DNA of 64,000 nt. Origin: Algoriphagus aquimarinus (GTDB lineage: Bacteria > Bacteroidota > Bacteroidia > Cytophagales > Cyclobacteriaceae). Each line of letters begins with the position of its first letter. The first letter of the stretch is position 1. The stretch spans positions 186,001 to 250,000 of the forward strand of contig NZ_FOKK01000002.1 in the NCBI RefSeq assembly GCF_900112005.1. The letters are read 5' to 3'. The notes below the pieces were generated by a model. That model had not been told where the DNA came from and ran no database searches. It saw only the letters and a list, made by a program, of their open reading frames with translations. Positions 26,971 to 36,082 of this stretch are shown here, one piece after another. A program made the position numbers and the translations under genes.

Positions 26971-27825
26971 ATGCGCTCAATCAAGAAAATACATGAAGCA
27001 GAATACCGACCAATAGCAGATTTGGTGACTTACAGTCCTATGCCGACTCGTTCACTTGATCATATTGATCCATTTATTTTCCTGAACCATCACGGTTTCC
27101 AAACCTACTCAGCAAATAATCAAGGCCTACCTTTTGGCCCACATCCACATAGAGGAATGGAGACAGTTACTTTCATACTGGAAGGAGACATTATGCACAT
27201 GGACTCCTCTGGTCACGAATCTGTAATCGGTCCAGGCGGTGTACAATACATGACTGCAGGCAGCGGCTTGATCCATTCTGAAGTGAGCAGTGCTGAGTTC
27301 AAAAAAAACGGAGGAGATCTGGAAATACTTCAACTTTGGCTAAATCTGCTTTCTGATAAAAAGATGATGAAACCGAGCTATATCGGTCTTCAAAAGCCCG
27401 AGATTCCTACTTTCGAATTGGATGGAGGAAAAGTAAAAGTCCAACAATTATTTGGAGCGTGGGAAGGCACCAAGGGAGCATTTGAGGGAAATTTCCCGAT
27501 TACGATGAGTACGATTTATCTTGGAAAAGGTGGCAAATTTGAAAAATCAATTCCTACTTCAGATGCTATATTCTTCTATATAGTTCGTGGTGAGCTCAAA
27601 GTAAATGCACAGGAAATTCAATTTCGTCACTTGGTGGAATTTGAAAATAATGGTGAAAAAATCGAAGTAGAAGCAAGTGAAGATTCAATTCTAATTCTTG
27701 GAAATGCTGCATCATTCAAGGAACCTATGGTCGCACAAGGTCCATTTGTAATGAATACACATAAGCAAATCCGCGAGGCTTACGATGATTACCAAGCTGG
27801 TAAATTCGGAACTTGGACGCACTAA
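26971..27825 (+). CDS. pirin-family protein
   Basis: A bicupin of 284 residues from the ATG at 26971; an in-frame GTG nine bases upstream is less likely. The N-terminal cupin carries the metal-binding signature FGPHPHRGMETVTFILEG, GGVQYMTAGSGLIHSE, and the following LQLWLNL. Pirins bind one iron and some act as quercetin 2,3-dioxygenases or redox regulators; the role here is not known. It follows the GNAT-hydrolase gene at 22 bases and is convergent with the DUF2520 gene, whose stop is immediately adjacent. Confidence 0.92.
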   Translation: MRSIKKIHEAEYRPIADLVTYSPMPTRSLDHIDPFIFLNHHGFQTYSANNQGLPFGPHPHRGMETVTFILEGDIMHMDSSGHESVIGPGGVQYMTAGSGLIHSEVSSAEFKKNGGDLEILQLWLNLLSDKKMMKPSYIGLQKPEIPTFELDGGKVKVQQLFGAWEGTKGAFEGNFPITMSTIYLGKGGKFEKSIPTSDAIFFYIVRGELKVNAQEIQFRHLVEFENNGEKIEVEASEDSILILGNAASFKEPMVAQGPFVMNTHKQIREAYDDYQAGKFGTWTH

Positions 27826-28599
27826 TCAACTATCTATAATATCCTGAGACACTAGTCTATAGATTTCTGCGATTCCTTCATTGTAACTCAAAAATCGATG
27901 ATGATCCTCCAGCGTTTCGTAATCTTCACGAATTGCCGGCCCCGTTTGAGCGGCTTTTGCACCTATTTGGAGGCTTTTGGATATCGTTTCAATAATCAAA
28001 GGTTTGAGCATCTCAAAATCCAGCCCCTGCCTCCGCATCACTTCCTCAGCAATTCTAATCATATGATTCGAGAAGTTGCTCGCAAAGACTGCCGCAATGT
28101 GCATGGCTTTCCTATCCTTTGAGCGCACCGTATAAGTTAGCGGCGTCAAACTTTTTGCCAGCTTTTTCAGCTTCTGCAACGTTTCCTCATCATCAGATTC
28201 AAGCAAAAAAGGAACTTCGTCAAACTCAATTTTTCGCCCCTTTGTAAATGATTGCAAAGGATAAAATATACCTGTATAAGTAGCAGAACTATAGTTCAAA
28301 ATATCCAAGGGTACCGATCCAGAAGTATGAACCAGAATGCTATCCTCAGGCAGAATAATCTCATCTGCTACTTCAAGGATCGCTGAATCCTTCACTGCTA
28401 GAATAAAAATCTCTGCCTCACTCGTAGAAAAATCAAGATCATCCTTCGGTTCACCTGCATAAACTCGATCTGTGATCAACCCTGCACTTTTTAAAGTGCG
28501 GGCATAGACTTCTGTGATGACATGTCCAGCATCTTCCAAAGCTGGAGCCAAATGCCAAGCAACATTTCCAGCACCGATAATGGCAATTTTAAACTTCAT
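27826..28599 (-). CDS. Rossmann-fold and DUF2520 domain oxidoreductase
   Basis: 257 residues. The N-terminal NAD(P)-binding domain has GAGNVAWHLAPAL at residues 9-21, then a strand VHTSGSVPLDIL, like F420- or NADP-dependent reductases and ProC. The C-terminal half is the helical DUF2520 domain (about 125-250), with HIAAVFASNFSNHM. The substrate is unknown, though the fold suggests a small 2-hydroxyacid or imine reductase. It lies 85 bases downstream of lpd, past a terminator-like hairpin, so it may be partly co-expressed with that cluster. Confidence 0.88.
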   Translation of the reverse strand: MKFKIAIIGAGNVAWHLAPALEDAGHVITEVYARTLKSAGLITDRVYAGEPKDDLDFSTSEAEIFILAVKDSAILEVADEIILPEDSILVHTSGSVPLDILNYSSATYTGIFYPLQSFTKGRKIEFDEVPFLLESDDEETLQKLKKLAKSLTPLTYTVRSKDRKAMHIAAVFASNFSNHMIRIAEEVMRRQGLDFEMLKPLIIETISKSLQIGAKAAQTGPAIREDYETLEDHHRFLSYNEGIAEIYRLVSQDIIDS

Positions 28600-28625
28600 A
28601 ATGGAAGTAAACTATTTTTCCCCAA

Positions 28626-28657
28626 AAAGAAAAAACCATTCGAATCTCTCCGAATGG
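28626..28657 (-). terminator. intrinsic terminator after lpd
   Basis: On the minus strand a 7-bp stem (ccattcg / cgaatgg) is followed by a T-rich run (gttttttctttttgg), between lpd and the DUF2520 gene. Confidence 0.7.
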
Positions 28658-28684
28658 CTCCTTCTCAAAAATATATATTCTGAT

Positions 28685-30082
28685 CTAAATATGTAGTGCT
28701 CTATTGTCTGTAGCTGCCAGACAAGCTTCCTTGAAAGCTTCAGTGTAGGTCGGATGCGCATGAGACATTCGGGAGATATCCTCAGCGGATGCTCTGTACT
28801 CCATCGCTACCACAGCTTCAGCAATCATATCAGCAGTTCTTGGGCCGATCATGTGAACGCCAAGGATTTCGTCTGTTTCAGCATCTGCCAAAACTTTCAC
28901 CAAACCATCTGTATCCATAGAAGCTCTCGCACGGCCCGAAGCCATGAACGGGAATTTACCCGTTTTATACTTGATGCCTTTTTCTTTCAGTTGCTCTTCA
29001 GTATATCCTACCGCAGCCACTTCAGGCCAAGTATAAACTACACCTGGAATCAGGTTATAATTGATATGCGGCTTTTGACCCAAAATAGTCTCAGCTACAA
29101 ATACACCTTCTTCTTCAGCTTTGTGGGCTAGCATTGCACCTTTCACCACATCACCGATTGCATAGATATTTGGCACATTGGTCTGCAAGTGATCATTAAC
29201 TTCCACCTGACCTCTGTCGGTGATTTTCACACCAGCAGCTTCAGCATTCAAGCCATCAGTGTAAGGTTTTCTTCCGATAGAAACCAAGACATAATCGCCT
29301 TTCACTTCTATAATTTCACCTTTACCGTTCTCAGCTTTGACAGTTACTTCTTTGCCTTTGCTTTCTACTGCAGTTACTTTATGCTTTAGGAAAAATTCGA
29401 AACCGATTTTCTTCAGTGACTTCTGAAGTTCTTTGCCCATCGTACGATCCATAGTAGGGATCAAGGAATCCATGAATTCGATCACAGAAACTTTGGCTCC
29501 CAATCTCGCATACACAGAACCTAGCTCCAAACCAATTACTCCACCACCGATTACTACCAAGTGTTTTGGAATCTCTTTCAAGTTCAGCGTCTCAGTTGAA
29601 GTGATCACTCTGTCTTTGTCCAATTTGATGAAAGGCAAAGATGAAGGCTTTGAACCCGTTGCAATGATGATATTCTTCCCCTGAATATCAGAAGAAGTAC
29701 CGTCACCTTTAGTCACTTTCACAGTGGTTTTGTCTACAAAAGAACCCACTCCCTGATGAACATCGATCTTGTTCTTTTTCATCAAATACTGGATCCCATC
29801 CGTATTCTGCTTTACCACATCGTTCTTTCGCGTGATCATCTGCTTCAAATCAACTTTCAAATTGCTCAACTTAATTCCGTGAGTTTCGAAGGTATGAGCA
29901 GCATTATGGTAATGCTCAGATGAATCCAAAAGTGCTTTAGAAGGAATACAGCCTACATTCAGGCAAGTCCCTCCCAGCGTAGGGTATTTTTCAACGATGG
30001 CGGTTTTCAGCCCAAGTTGTGCACAGCGAATCGCTGCTACATATCCACCTGGACCAGAACCAATAACTATGACGTCGTACAT
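28685..30082 (-). CDS. lpdA: dihydrolipoyl dehydrogenase (E3)
   Basis: The FAD flavoprotein that reoxidises dihydrolipoyl groups with NAD+. Of its 465 residues, FAD-binding GSGPGGYVAAIRCAQ is at 8-22, and the redox disulfide is Cys40 and Cys45 in GGTCLNVGCIPSK. The NAD-binding GGGVIGLELGSVYARLG follows near residue 178, then the second FAD motif YAIGDVVKGAMLAHKAEEEG, and the His-Glu dyad in HAHPTYTEAFKEA. It is third in the set sucA-sucB-lpd, 149 bases after sucB, and so probably serves the 2-oxoglutarate dehydrogenase first. Confidence 0.97.
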   Translation of the reverse strand: MYDVIVIGSGPGGYVAAIRCAQLGLKTAIVEKYPTLGGTCLNVGCIPSKALLDSSEHYHNAAHTFETHGIKLSNLKVDLKQMITRKNDVVKQNTDGIQYLMKKNKIDVHQGVGSFVDKTTVKVTKGDGTSSDIQGKNIIIATGSKPSSLPFIKLDKDRVITSTETLNLKEIPKHLVVIGGGVIGLELGSVYARLGAKVSVIEFMDSLIPTMDRTMGKELQKSLKKIGFEFFLKHKVTAVESKGKEVTVKAENGKGEIIEVKGDYVLVSIGRKPYTDGLNAEAAGVKITDRGQVEVNDHLQTNVPNIYAIGDVVKGAMLAHKAEEEGVFVAETILGQKPHINYNLIPGVVYTWPEVAAVGYTEEQLKEKGIKYKTGKFPFMASGRARASMDTDGLVKVLADAETDEILGVHMIGPRTADMIAEAVVAMEYRASAEDISRMSHAHPTYTEAFKEACLAATDNRALHI

Positions 30083-30093
30083 TATTTTAGATT

Positions 30094-30230
30094 TTAGTAG
30101 TGAGTAGCAAGTACCAAGACTTGCCCTTACTTATAATTGAAATACTAGGGTGTCAGGATTGGGAGCATTAACAATGAGCTCTTTTGAAAACGCCCCCTTT
30201 CTTGATACTTTGTATTTGTGACTAGATACT
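30094..30230. repeat. imperfect inverted-repeat element between sucB and lpd
   Basis: caagtaccaaga (30108-30119) is mirrored by tcttgatactttg (30200-30212), with weaker matching in the flanks (tagtgagtag versus gtgactagatac). It fills the spacer between two genes of one cluster and resembles small palindromic intergenic repeats of this order. The family assignment is from memory, not tested. Confidence 0.4.
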
Positions 30231-30231
30231 T

Positions 30232-31755
30232 TTAAACTCCAAACAACAATCTTGTCGGATCTTCAAGCAATTCTTTTACTCTAACTAGGAAGCTTACTGA
30301 CTCACGACCATCGATGATTCTGTGATCATAAGAAAGCGCCAAGTACATCATCGGAAGAATGACAACTTCACCGTTGACAGCCATTGGACGTTGCACGATA
30401 TTGTGCATCCCTAGGATCGCAGATTGTGGAGCGTTGATGATCGGTGTGGACATCATGGACCCGAAGATTCCTCCGTTAGTCAATGTGAACGTACCACCAG
30501 TCATCTCTTCGATAGAAAGCTTGTTGTCTCTAGCTTTCATCGCCAGTCTAACTACTTCTTTTTCTATCTGATCGAAACTCATTGCTTCGGCATTTCTGAT
30601 TACTGGAACTACCAATCCCTTTGGTGCAGATACAGCGATAGAGATATCACAGAAATCGTTGAAAACCATCTCATTTCCGTCGATTTTAGCATTGACAGAT
30701 GGCCATTCCTGAAGTGCTACGCAAACTGCTTTGGTGAAGAAAGACATGAATCCAAGTCCTACACCGTGTTTTTCTTTGAATTGCTCTTTGAATTTGGATC
30801 TCAAGTCCATGATCGGCTTCATGTTCACCTCATTAAATGTGGTGAGCATGGCTGTCTCATTTTTTACAGAAACCAATCTTCTAGCTACTGTCTTTCTCAA
30901 AGAAGACATTTTCTCTCTGCGCTCATTTCTAGAACCTGCAACTGGAGCTGGAGCTGCAGCCGCAGCTGGTTTGCTTTCAGCTTTTGCTGGTGCAGGAGCT
31001 GATTTCTGAGCTGATTGTGCATCTTCTTTCGTGATTCTTCCGTCTTTTCCAGTTCCTTGAACTGACTCTGGAGAAACTCCTTTTTCTGCCAAAATCTTGG
31101 AAGCAGCTGGAGAAGCATGCCCAGTAGCATAATTTGTATTTCCTGACGGCGCAGCAGATGCTGGAGCAGTCGAGGATTCAGAAGAAGCAGCTGCAGCTGG
31201 CGCGCCTTCTGTTACTTCGATCTTACAGATCATTCCACCAATCTCAAGCACGTCACCTTCTTGCGCCACATGGCGAAGAATTCCTGATGCCTCGGCTGGC
31301 AATTCAAAAGTGGCTTTATCAGAGTCCACCTCAGCGATGATCTCATCCAACTTCACGTAATCGCCGTCGCTTTTAAGCCAATTTGCCAAAGTAACCTCAG
31401 TGATGGACTCACCTACAGTAGGTACCACCATATCTTTTACTTCTCCTGTAGCTTTCGCACCAGAAGATTTTTCTTCAGCTTTTGGAGCAGCAGCAGCTGG
31501 CTCAGACTTGCCTGGAGTTCCAGTTTCGTCAATTTCGCAGATCACAGCTCCGATTTCCAATACATCGCCTTCTTGGGCTTTGATTCTAAGTACGCCCGCA
31601 GCTTCAGCTGGCAACTCAAAAGTGGCTTTATCGGATTCCAATTCACATAGGACTTCGTCCATCTGAACCTCATCTCCGTCTTTTTTAAACCATTGGCCGA
31701 TGGTAACTTCCGTGATGGACTCGCCTACAGCCGGGACTTTAATTTCTTTGCTCAT
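30232..31755 (-). CDS. sucB: 2-oxoglutarate dehydrogenase E2 (dihydrolipoyl succinyltransferase) with two lipoyl domains
   Basis: The start at 31755 gives [17 protein letters not shown], the standard E2 N-terminus; the longer frame adds ten basic residues without support. The 507 residues carry two lipoyl domains with lipoylated lysines at about 43 and 147 (each [12 protein letters not shown]), Ala/Pro-rich linkers, an E3-binding domain ([18 protein letters not shown], about residue 220), and the catalytic core ending in the active-site [14 protein letters not shown]. It makes succinyl-CoA in the TCA cycle. Most SucB proteins have only one lipoyl domain, so the duplication is notable. Confidence 0.95.
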   Translation of the reverse strand: MSKEIKVPAVGESITEVTIGQWFKKDGDEVQMDEVLCELESDKATFELPAEAAGVLRIKAQEGDVLEIGAVICEIDETGTPGKSEPAAAAPKAEEKSSGAKATGEVKDMVVPTVGESITEVTLANWLKSDGDYVKLDEIIAEVDSDKATFELPAEASGILRHVAQEGDVLEIGGMICKIEVTEGAPAAAASSESSTAPASAAPSGNTNYATGHASPAASKILAEKGVSPESVQGTGKDGRITKEDAQSAQKSAPAPAKAESKPAAAAAPAPVAGSRNERREKMSSLRKTVARRLVSVKNETAMLTTFNEVNMKPIMDLRSKFKEQFKEKHGVGLGFMSFFTKAVCVALQEWPSVNAKIDGNEMVFNDFCDISIAVSAPKGLVVPVIRNAEAMSFDQIEKEVVRLAMKARDNKLSIEEMTGGTFTLTNGGIFGSMMSTPIINAPQSAILGMHNIVQRPMAVNGEVVILPMMYLALSYDHRIIDGRESVSFLVRVKELLEDPTRLLFGV

Positions 31756-31843
31756 AAGTTTTTCTTTTTTTCTCTTTCTAGTCAAAAAGAGAGGAACAAA
31801 ATGATACGATTATTTTGGATGTCTTTATAAAAAAGAGCTGTGA

Positions 31844-34636
31844 TTATTTCAATTTAAGTGCCTGAGCAATAATATTCTTCTGCTCTTCCACATGGACTTT
31901 GTTATATCCAGTTGCAGGAGAAGCACTAGCCTTTCGAGCAATTACCTCCATTGGTATTTCCTTGTAAAGCAATCTGAGAATATAATTCCAGTAACCCATA
32001 TTGGAAGGCTCTTCCTGAACCCAAACAATTTCAGCTTCTGGATAACCTGCTAGCACATCAAGCATTTGTTTCTTAGGAAGTGGATGCAGCTGCTCAATTC
32101 TTACGATAGCGACATCTTTCACTTTCTCCTTTTCTCTCGCCTCATCAAGGTCGTAAAAGATTTTGCCAGAGCAAAGCACTACTCTCTTCACGTCCTTTGC
32201 ATCAACAGTAGTATCTGGAAGCACTTCTCTGAACGTACCAGAGGTAAACTCAGAAAGTGGAGAAACAACTTTTGGATGTCTCAAAAGAGACTTCGGTGAC
32301 ATCACGATACATGGCTTTCTGAATTCCCATGCCAACTGTCTTCTCAATAAGTGGAAGAAGTTAGAAGGTTCTGTGATGTTTGCCACGATCATATTGTATT
32401 CAGCAGAAAGCTGCAGAAAACGCTCAGGACGAGCATTGGAGTGCTCTGGTCCCTGACCTTCGTAGCCATGAGGCAGTAGCATCACCAATCCATTCATTTT
32501 CTGCCATTTCGATTCCCCAGAAGAAATAAACTGATCAATCATAGTTTGAGCACCATTGGCGAAATCACCAAATTGAGCTTCCCATATAGTCAGTGAATTA
32601 GGGTTTGCCATTGCATAACCATATTCAAAGCCTAGTACAGCATATTCGGAAAGAAGAGAGTTATAGATGTAGAATTCACCTTTTCTTTCCTTCATTTCCT
32701 TCAAGGAATTGTAGGCTTTGTTTGTATTAGCATCATGAAGAACAGCATGACGGTGAGAGAAAGTACCTCTCTGCACATCTTGACCTGTCAGTCGCACGGT
32801 CTTTCCTTCTAAAGTCAAGGAGCCGTAAGCAAGCAATTCAGCTGCTGCCCAGTTCAAAGATTTGGACTGGAAGAACATGTCCTTACGCTGCTTCAACTGC
32901 GCTTCAATCTGCTTAAGTGGCTTAAACCCCTTAGGAATAATAGTAAGTGCTTCAGCTACTTTTTCGATTTGCTCCTGAGTAACACCTGTTTCCGGAGACT
33001 GGTCAAAATCTTCTGGCTTGGATCTTCTTAAGCTACTCCACTCCTGCTCAAAACGAGTAGCTTGGTAAGGAAGTGGCTTTTCTTTCACTAGATTCAAACG
33101 ATCCTGAAGCAATTGCCTGAATTCCTCATCCATTTGCGAAGCTAATTTTGCTTCAATATCACCACGTTCTGCTAAGCGCTTCACGTAGATTTCTCTTGGA
33201 TTTGGATGCTTGGAAATAATATTATAAAGCTCCGGCTGAGTAAATTTAGGTTCATCTGATTCGTTATGTCCATGACGTCTGTAGCAGACCATGTCTATAA
33301 AAATATCACGACTGAATTTCTGTCTGAACTCTGCAGCTAGTTTAGCAGCAAAAACTACTGACTCCGCATTGTCACCATTCACGTGAATAACTGGTGCATC
33401 GATGATTTTAGCAACATCAGTACAGTAAATGGAGGAACGCGCATCATCAAAATCGGTAGTAAACCCAACTTGGTTGTTAATAACAAAGTGAATCGTACCA
33501 CCCGTGTTATATCCTTTCAGGCTCTCCATCTGAGTCACTTCATAGACGATACCTTGTCCTGCGACAGCTGCATCTCCGTGAATCAAAATTGGAAGTACTT
33601 TGGTTACATCTCCTTTATATTCTGAATCGATTTTGGCACGAAGGAAACCTTCAACCACTGGATCCACCGCTTCTAGGTGAGATGGGTTTGGAGCAAGTTT
33701 CAAATGAACCTTGTTCTCGCTATGCGTTACGATATCACTGGAATAGCCCATGTGATATTTCACATCGCCATCACCCATAGTCAAATCAGGCTTAGCCGTT
33801 CCTTCGAATTCAGAGAAAATCTGCTCATAGGTTTTGCCCATGATGTTTGCAAGCACGTTCAGTCGACCACGGTGAGCCATGCCTATCATCACTTCCTTCA
33901 CACCTAACTGGGAAGAGGTATTAATCACTGCATCCAAAAATGGGATAGTGCTTTCACCACCTTCAAGGGAGAAGCGCTTTTGACCAAGATATTTGGTATG
34001 CAAAAAATTCTCGAATACTACCGCTTGATTCAGCTTCGAAAGTATTCTCTTTTTCTCTTCGTGAGTAGGGTTAAAAGCTAAAGCTTCTTTTTCAACTTTG
34101 GTTTTAAACCAATCCAGCATCTCTGGATCTCTTATATATAAATATTCAAATCCAACCGATCCTTCATAAATGGATTTCAGTGAATCTAAAATTTTTGACA
34201 ATTTAGCACTTCCGATTCCAATCTCATTTCCAGCCTGGAATTCAGTATTCATATCCTCTTGGCCTAGACCAAAATCTTGAGGATCAATTAATGCCTTTCT
34301 ATCTCTACGCTCTCTTACTGGGTTTGTCTTAGATCTCAAGTGAGCTCTAGAGCGATAGGCGTGGATTAAAGCTCTAACCTTAATTTCCTTAGGCAGCTGC
34401 TCCATGTCCATAATGGTACCTGGAGTAGCAAGAGCGCCATTCTTCGCAGGTGCAGTAGCTTTTCCATTCGATAAAGCTGTATTTTCTTCGTCACCGTAAT
34501 TAGTCAGTGCAAAGTCAAAACCTTCAAAAAACTCTTTCCAGCTTGGGTCGATTGATTCTGGGTCACTCTTGAAAGAAGAGTAAAGCTCATCGATGTAGGA
34601 CACGTGAGCGTTAGCGATGTAAGAAAACTTATCCAT
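31844..34636 (-). CDS. sucA: 2-oxoglutarate dehydrogenase E1
   Basis: A thiamine-diphosphate enzyme that decarboxylates 2-oxoglutarate and passes succinyl groups to SucB. Its 930 residues begin with the E1o N-terminal segment (SYIDELYSSFKSDPESIDPS). They then show the substrate loop GMAHRGRLNVL, ILIHGDAAVAGQGIV, the TPP/Mg motif VNGDNAESV, CYRRHGHNESDEPKFTQP, and the transketolase-like half with FEYGYAMANPNSLTIWEAQFG and HGYEGQGPEHSNARPERFLQL. It is the first gene of sucA-sucB-lpd; a -7 element lies about 70 bases upstream of its start. Confidence 0.97.
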   Translation of the reverse strand: MDKFSYIANAHVSYIDELYSSFKSDPESIDPSWKEFFEGFDFALTNYGDEENTALSNGKATAPAKNGALATPGTIMDMEQLPKEIKVRALIHAYRSRAHLRSKTNPVRERRDRKALIDPQDFGLGQEDMNTEFQAGNEIGIGSAKLSKILDSLKSIYEGSVGFEYLYIRDPEMLDWFKTKVEKEALAFNPTHEEKKRILSKLNQAVVFENFLHTKYLGQKRFSLEGGESTIPFLDAVINTSSQLGVKEVMIGMAHRGRLNVLANIMGKTYEQIFSEFEGTAKPDLTMGDGDVKYHMGYSSDIVTHSENKVHLKLAPNPSHLEAVDPVVEGFLRAKIDSEYKGDVTKVLPILIHGDAAVAGQGIVYEVTQMESLKGYNTGGTIHFVINNQVGFTTDFDDARSSIYCTDVAKIIDAPVIHVNGDNAESVVFAAKLAAEFRQKFSRDIFIDMVCYRRHGHNESDEPKFTQPELYNIISKHPNPREIYVKRLAERGDIEAKLASQMDEEFRQLLQDRLNLVKEKPLPYQATRFEQEWSSLRRSKPEDFDQSPETGVTQEQIEKVAEALTIIPKGFKPLKQIEAQLKQRKDMFFQSKSLNWAAAELLAYGSLTLEGKTVRLTGQDVQRGTFSHRHAVLHDANTNKAYNSLKEMKERKGEFYIYNSLLSEYAVLGFEYGYAMANPNSLTIWEAQFGDFANGAQTMIDQFISSGESKWQKMNGLVMLLPHGYEGQGPEHSNARPERFLQLSAEYNMIVANITEPSNFFHLLRRQLAWEFRKPCIVMSPKSLLRHPKVVSPLSEFTSGTFREVLPDTTVDAKDVKRVVLCSGKIFYDLDEAREKEKVKDVAIVRIEQLHPLPKKQMLDVLAGYPEAEIVWVQEEPSNMGYWNYILRLLYKEIPMEVIARKASASPATGYNKVHVEEQKNIIAQALKLK

Positions 34637-34989
34637 AATTGATTCTTAAAGAAGAATTCAAAGCTAAGTTCTTAAATCAATATTAAAAAATTGCCTATTT
34701 GCCTTTACAAATATACAAATCTGACTTATAGATAATACCTATAAACTAAAGATCTACTGCGCCATAACACTGTAATTAGTAAAACTCATGGGCTAAACTT
34801 CTGTGGTCATTCCCTACAGCCATTCATCTATCCTGATATAGGCTAAAAAAACCACGAGTTTCGTAGAAATGTCCTAGCAAGTAACTGACAAAATCTCCTC
34901 TTAGATAAGACTGACTGCATCAAAACGGTGACTTAGCAAACCTTTTCCTCCAATTGCAAAAAACATTTTTGAATTACAATATCTTTAAA
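34637..34989. other. 353-base intergenic region upstream of sucA
   Basis: Holds the sucA leader and promoter region on the minus strand. The remainder, towards the next minus-strand gene, is AT-rich with no strong hairpin and no coding frame that I can support. Confidence 0.4.
34708..34715 (-). promoter_or_regulatory. -7 element of the sucA promoter
   Basis: On the minus strand TATATTTG fits TAnnTTTG, implying a leader of about 65 bases before the sucA start. No good -33 element is visible. Confidence 0.45.
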
Positions 34990-35487
34990 TCAAAGGGAAT
35001 ACCTCAATGTAAAGGCCGCGTCATCTTCCCAAACCTTAGTGAATTCATTAAAATTATAAGCTGGCTTCCAGTATAACCCTACATAAAAATTACTTTGATT
35101 GATATTGTATTCCACACCTACGATCGCATCTACCCCATATACATTATAATCTTGATCAATTTTATAAACCCACGGTGGCTCTCCCTTTCCATCTTTCCAC
35201 ATCCCGTAGTGTGCTCCTCCACCAAAATACCACTCTAAACCTCGGAATTCCCTAATATCCATGTGGTGTTCATACAGGGCAGCTGCCACCCAGCCTTTCC
35301 ATCTTCTATAGACCAGAAGATCAACTGCGCCTTGTGCTGACACAAATTGTTTTACAGTTCCTCCAATGTTCGTCCCGCCTGTAACACCAATCATGGTATT
35401 ATAATCTACAATCTGCGCCTTCGATTCTTTGATTGATGAAAACGCAAGAGAAAGGGTGGCAAAAACCACAAAAAGAGTAAATCGCAT
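34990..35487 (-). CDS. small exported protein, probable outer-membrane barrel
   Basis: 165 residues with a signal peptide ending near ESKAQ (about residue 25). The mature part alternates aromatic and glycine residues in strand-like segments (GGTNIGGTVKQFV, LEWYFGGGAHYGMW, VDAIVGVEYNINQSNFYVGLYW) and ends LRYSL with a barrel-like terminal strand, which suggests a small outer-membrane beta-barrel. I recognise no named family. It sits 22 bases downstream of the 5-formyl-THF cyclo-ligase gene on the same strand and so may be the last gene of that operon. Confidence 0.75.
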   Translation of the reverse strand: MRFTLFVVFATLSLAFSSIKESKAQIVDYNTMIGVTGGTNIGGTVKQFVSAQGAVDLLVYRRWKGWVAAALYEHHMDIREFRGLEWYFGGGAHYGMWKDGKGEPPWVYKIDQDYNVYGVDAIVGVEYNINQSNFYVGLYWKPAYNFNEFTKVWEDDAAFTLRYSL

Positions 35488-35509
35488 GGAATGTTCAATT
35501 AATAATTGA

Positions 35510-36082
35510 TCAAAAAGTAATGATATTTTCTGGCGTAATGCAATAATCCAATGGGATATCGTGCAATTCTGGCGAAATACTTAGCTCAGCGGAAAAAAAA
35601 CTCAGTCCAACTTTTAATACCGAAGGATCAAGACTAGCTAAAAACACATCGTAATACCCTTTGCCAAAACCGATTCTATTTCCTTTTTGATCAAAAGCCA
35701 ACAACGGTACAAAAACAATTTGAATTGACTCATTTGTCACCAATTCAAACTCTTCCGGGACTGGAATCCCCCATGCATCATACTGAAATTTTGTATTAGG
35801 CTTTAAAAGTAGAGTCTGTAATGACAAGGAATCCAACTCCACTCTTGAAGTGTAAACAGCATCTCCCCTTTTCTCTAAATACTCTTTAATCGGATAAGTA
35901 TTGATCTCCCTTTGCTTAGGGATTGGGAAAAATAGATGAAACTGGGTTAGCTCTTTTCTATCACTTAAAAATACAATCACATTATCTGTGATCGCTAATG
36001 ATTTCCTCTCCAGATCTTCATCAGAAAGTGCTGCTCGCAGTTCCCTATAGAAAGTTCTTAGCTGTGGTTTGTCAAGACTCAT
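35510..36082 (-). CDS. 5-formyltetrahydrofolate cyclo-ligase
   Basis: Converts 5-formyl-THF to 5,10-methenyl-THF with ATP, returning a dead-end folate to the pool. The 190 residues show the basic N-terminus (LRTFYRELRAALSDEDLERK), the KPNTKFQYDAWGIPVPE region, and the hallmark RIGFGKGYYDVFL near residue 140. It overlaps the end of bshC by 11 bases, so the two are translated as a coupled pair. Confidence 0.94.
   Translation of the reverse strand: MSLDKPQLRTFYRELRAALSDEDLERKSLAITDNVIVFLSDRKELTQFHLFFPIPKQREINTYPIKEYLEKRGDAVYTSRVELDSLSLQTLLLKPNTKFQYDAWGIPVPEEFELVTNESIQIVFVPLLAFDQKGNRIGFGKGYYDVFLASLDPSVLKVGLSFFSAELSISPELHDIPLDYCITPENIITF

Noticed and set aside
30424..31009. Long plus-strand frames opposite sucB
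   Set aside because: The Ser/Cys/Trp-rich products come from reading the Ala/Pro-rich E2 linker backwards.
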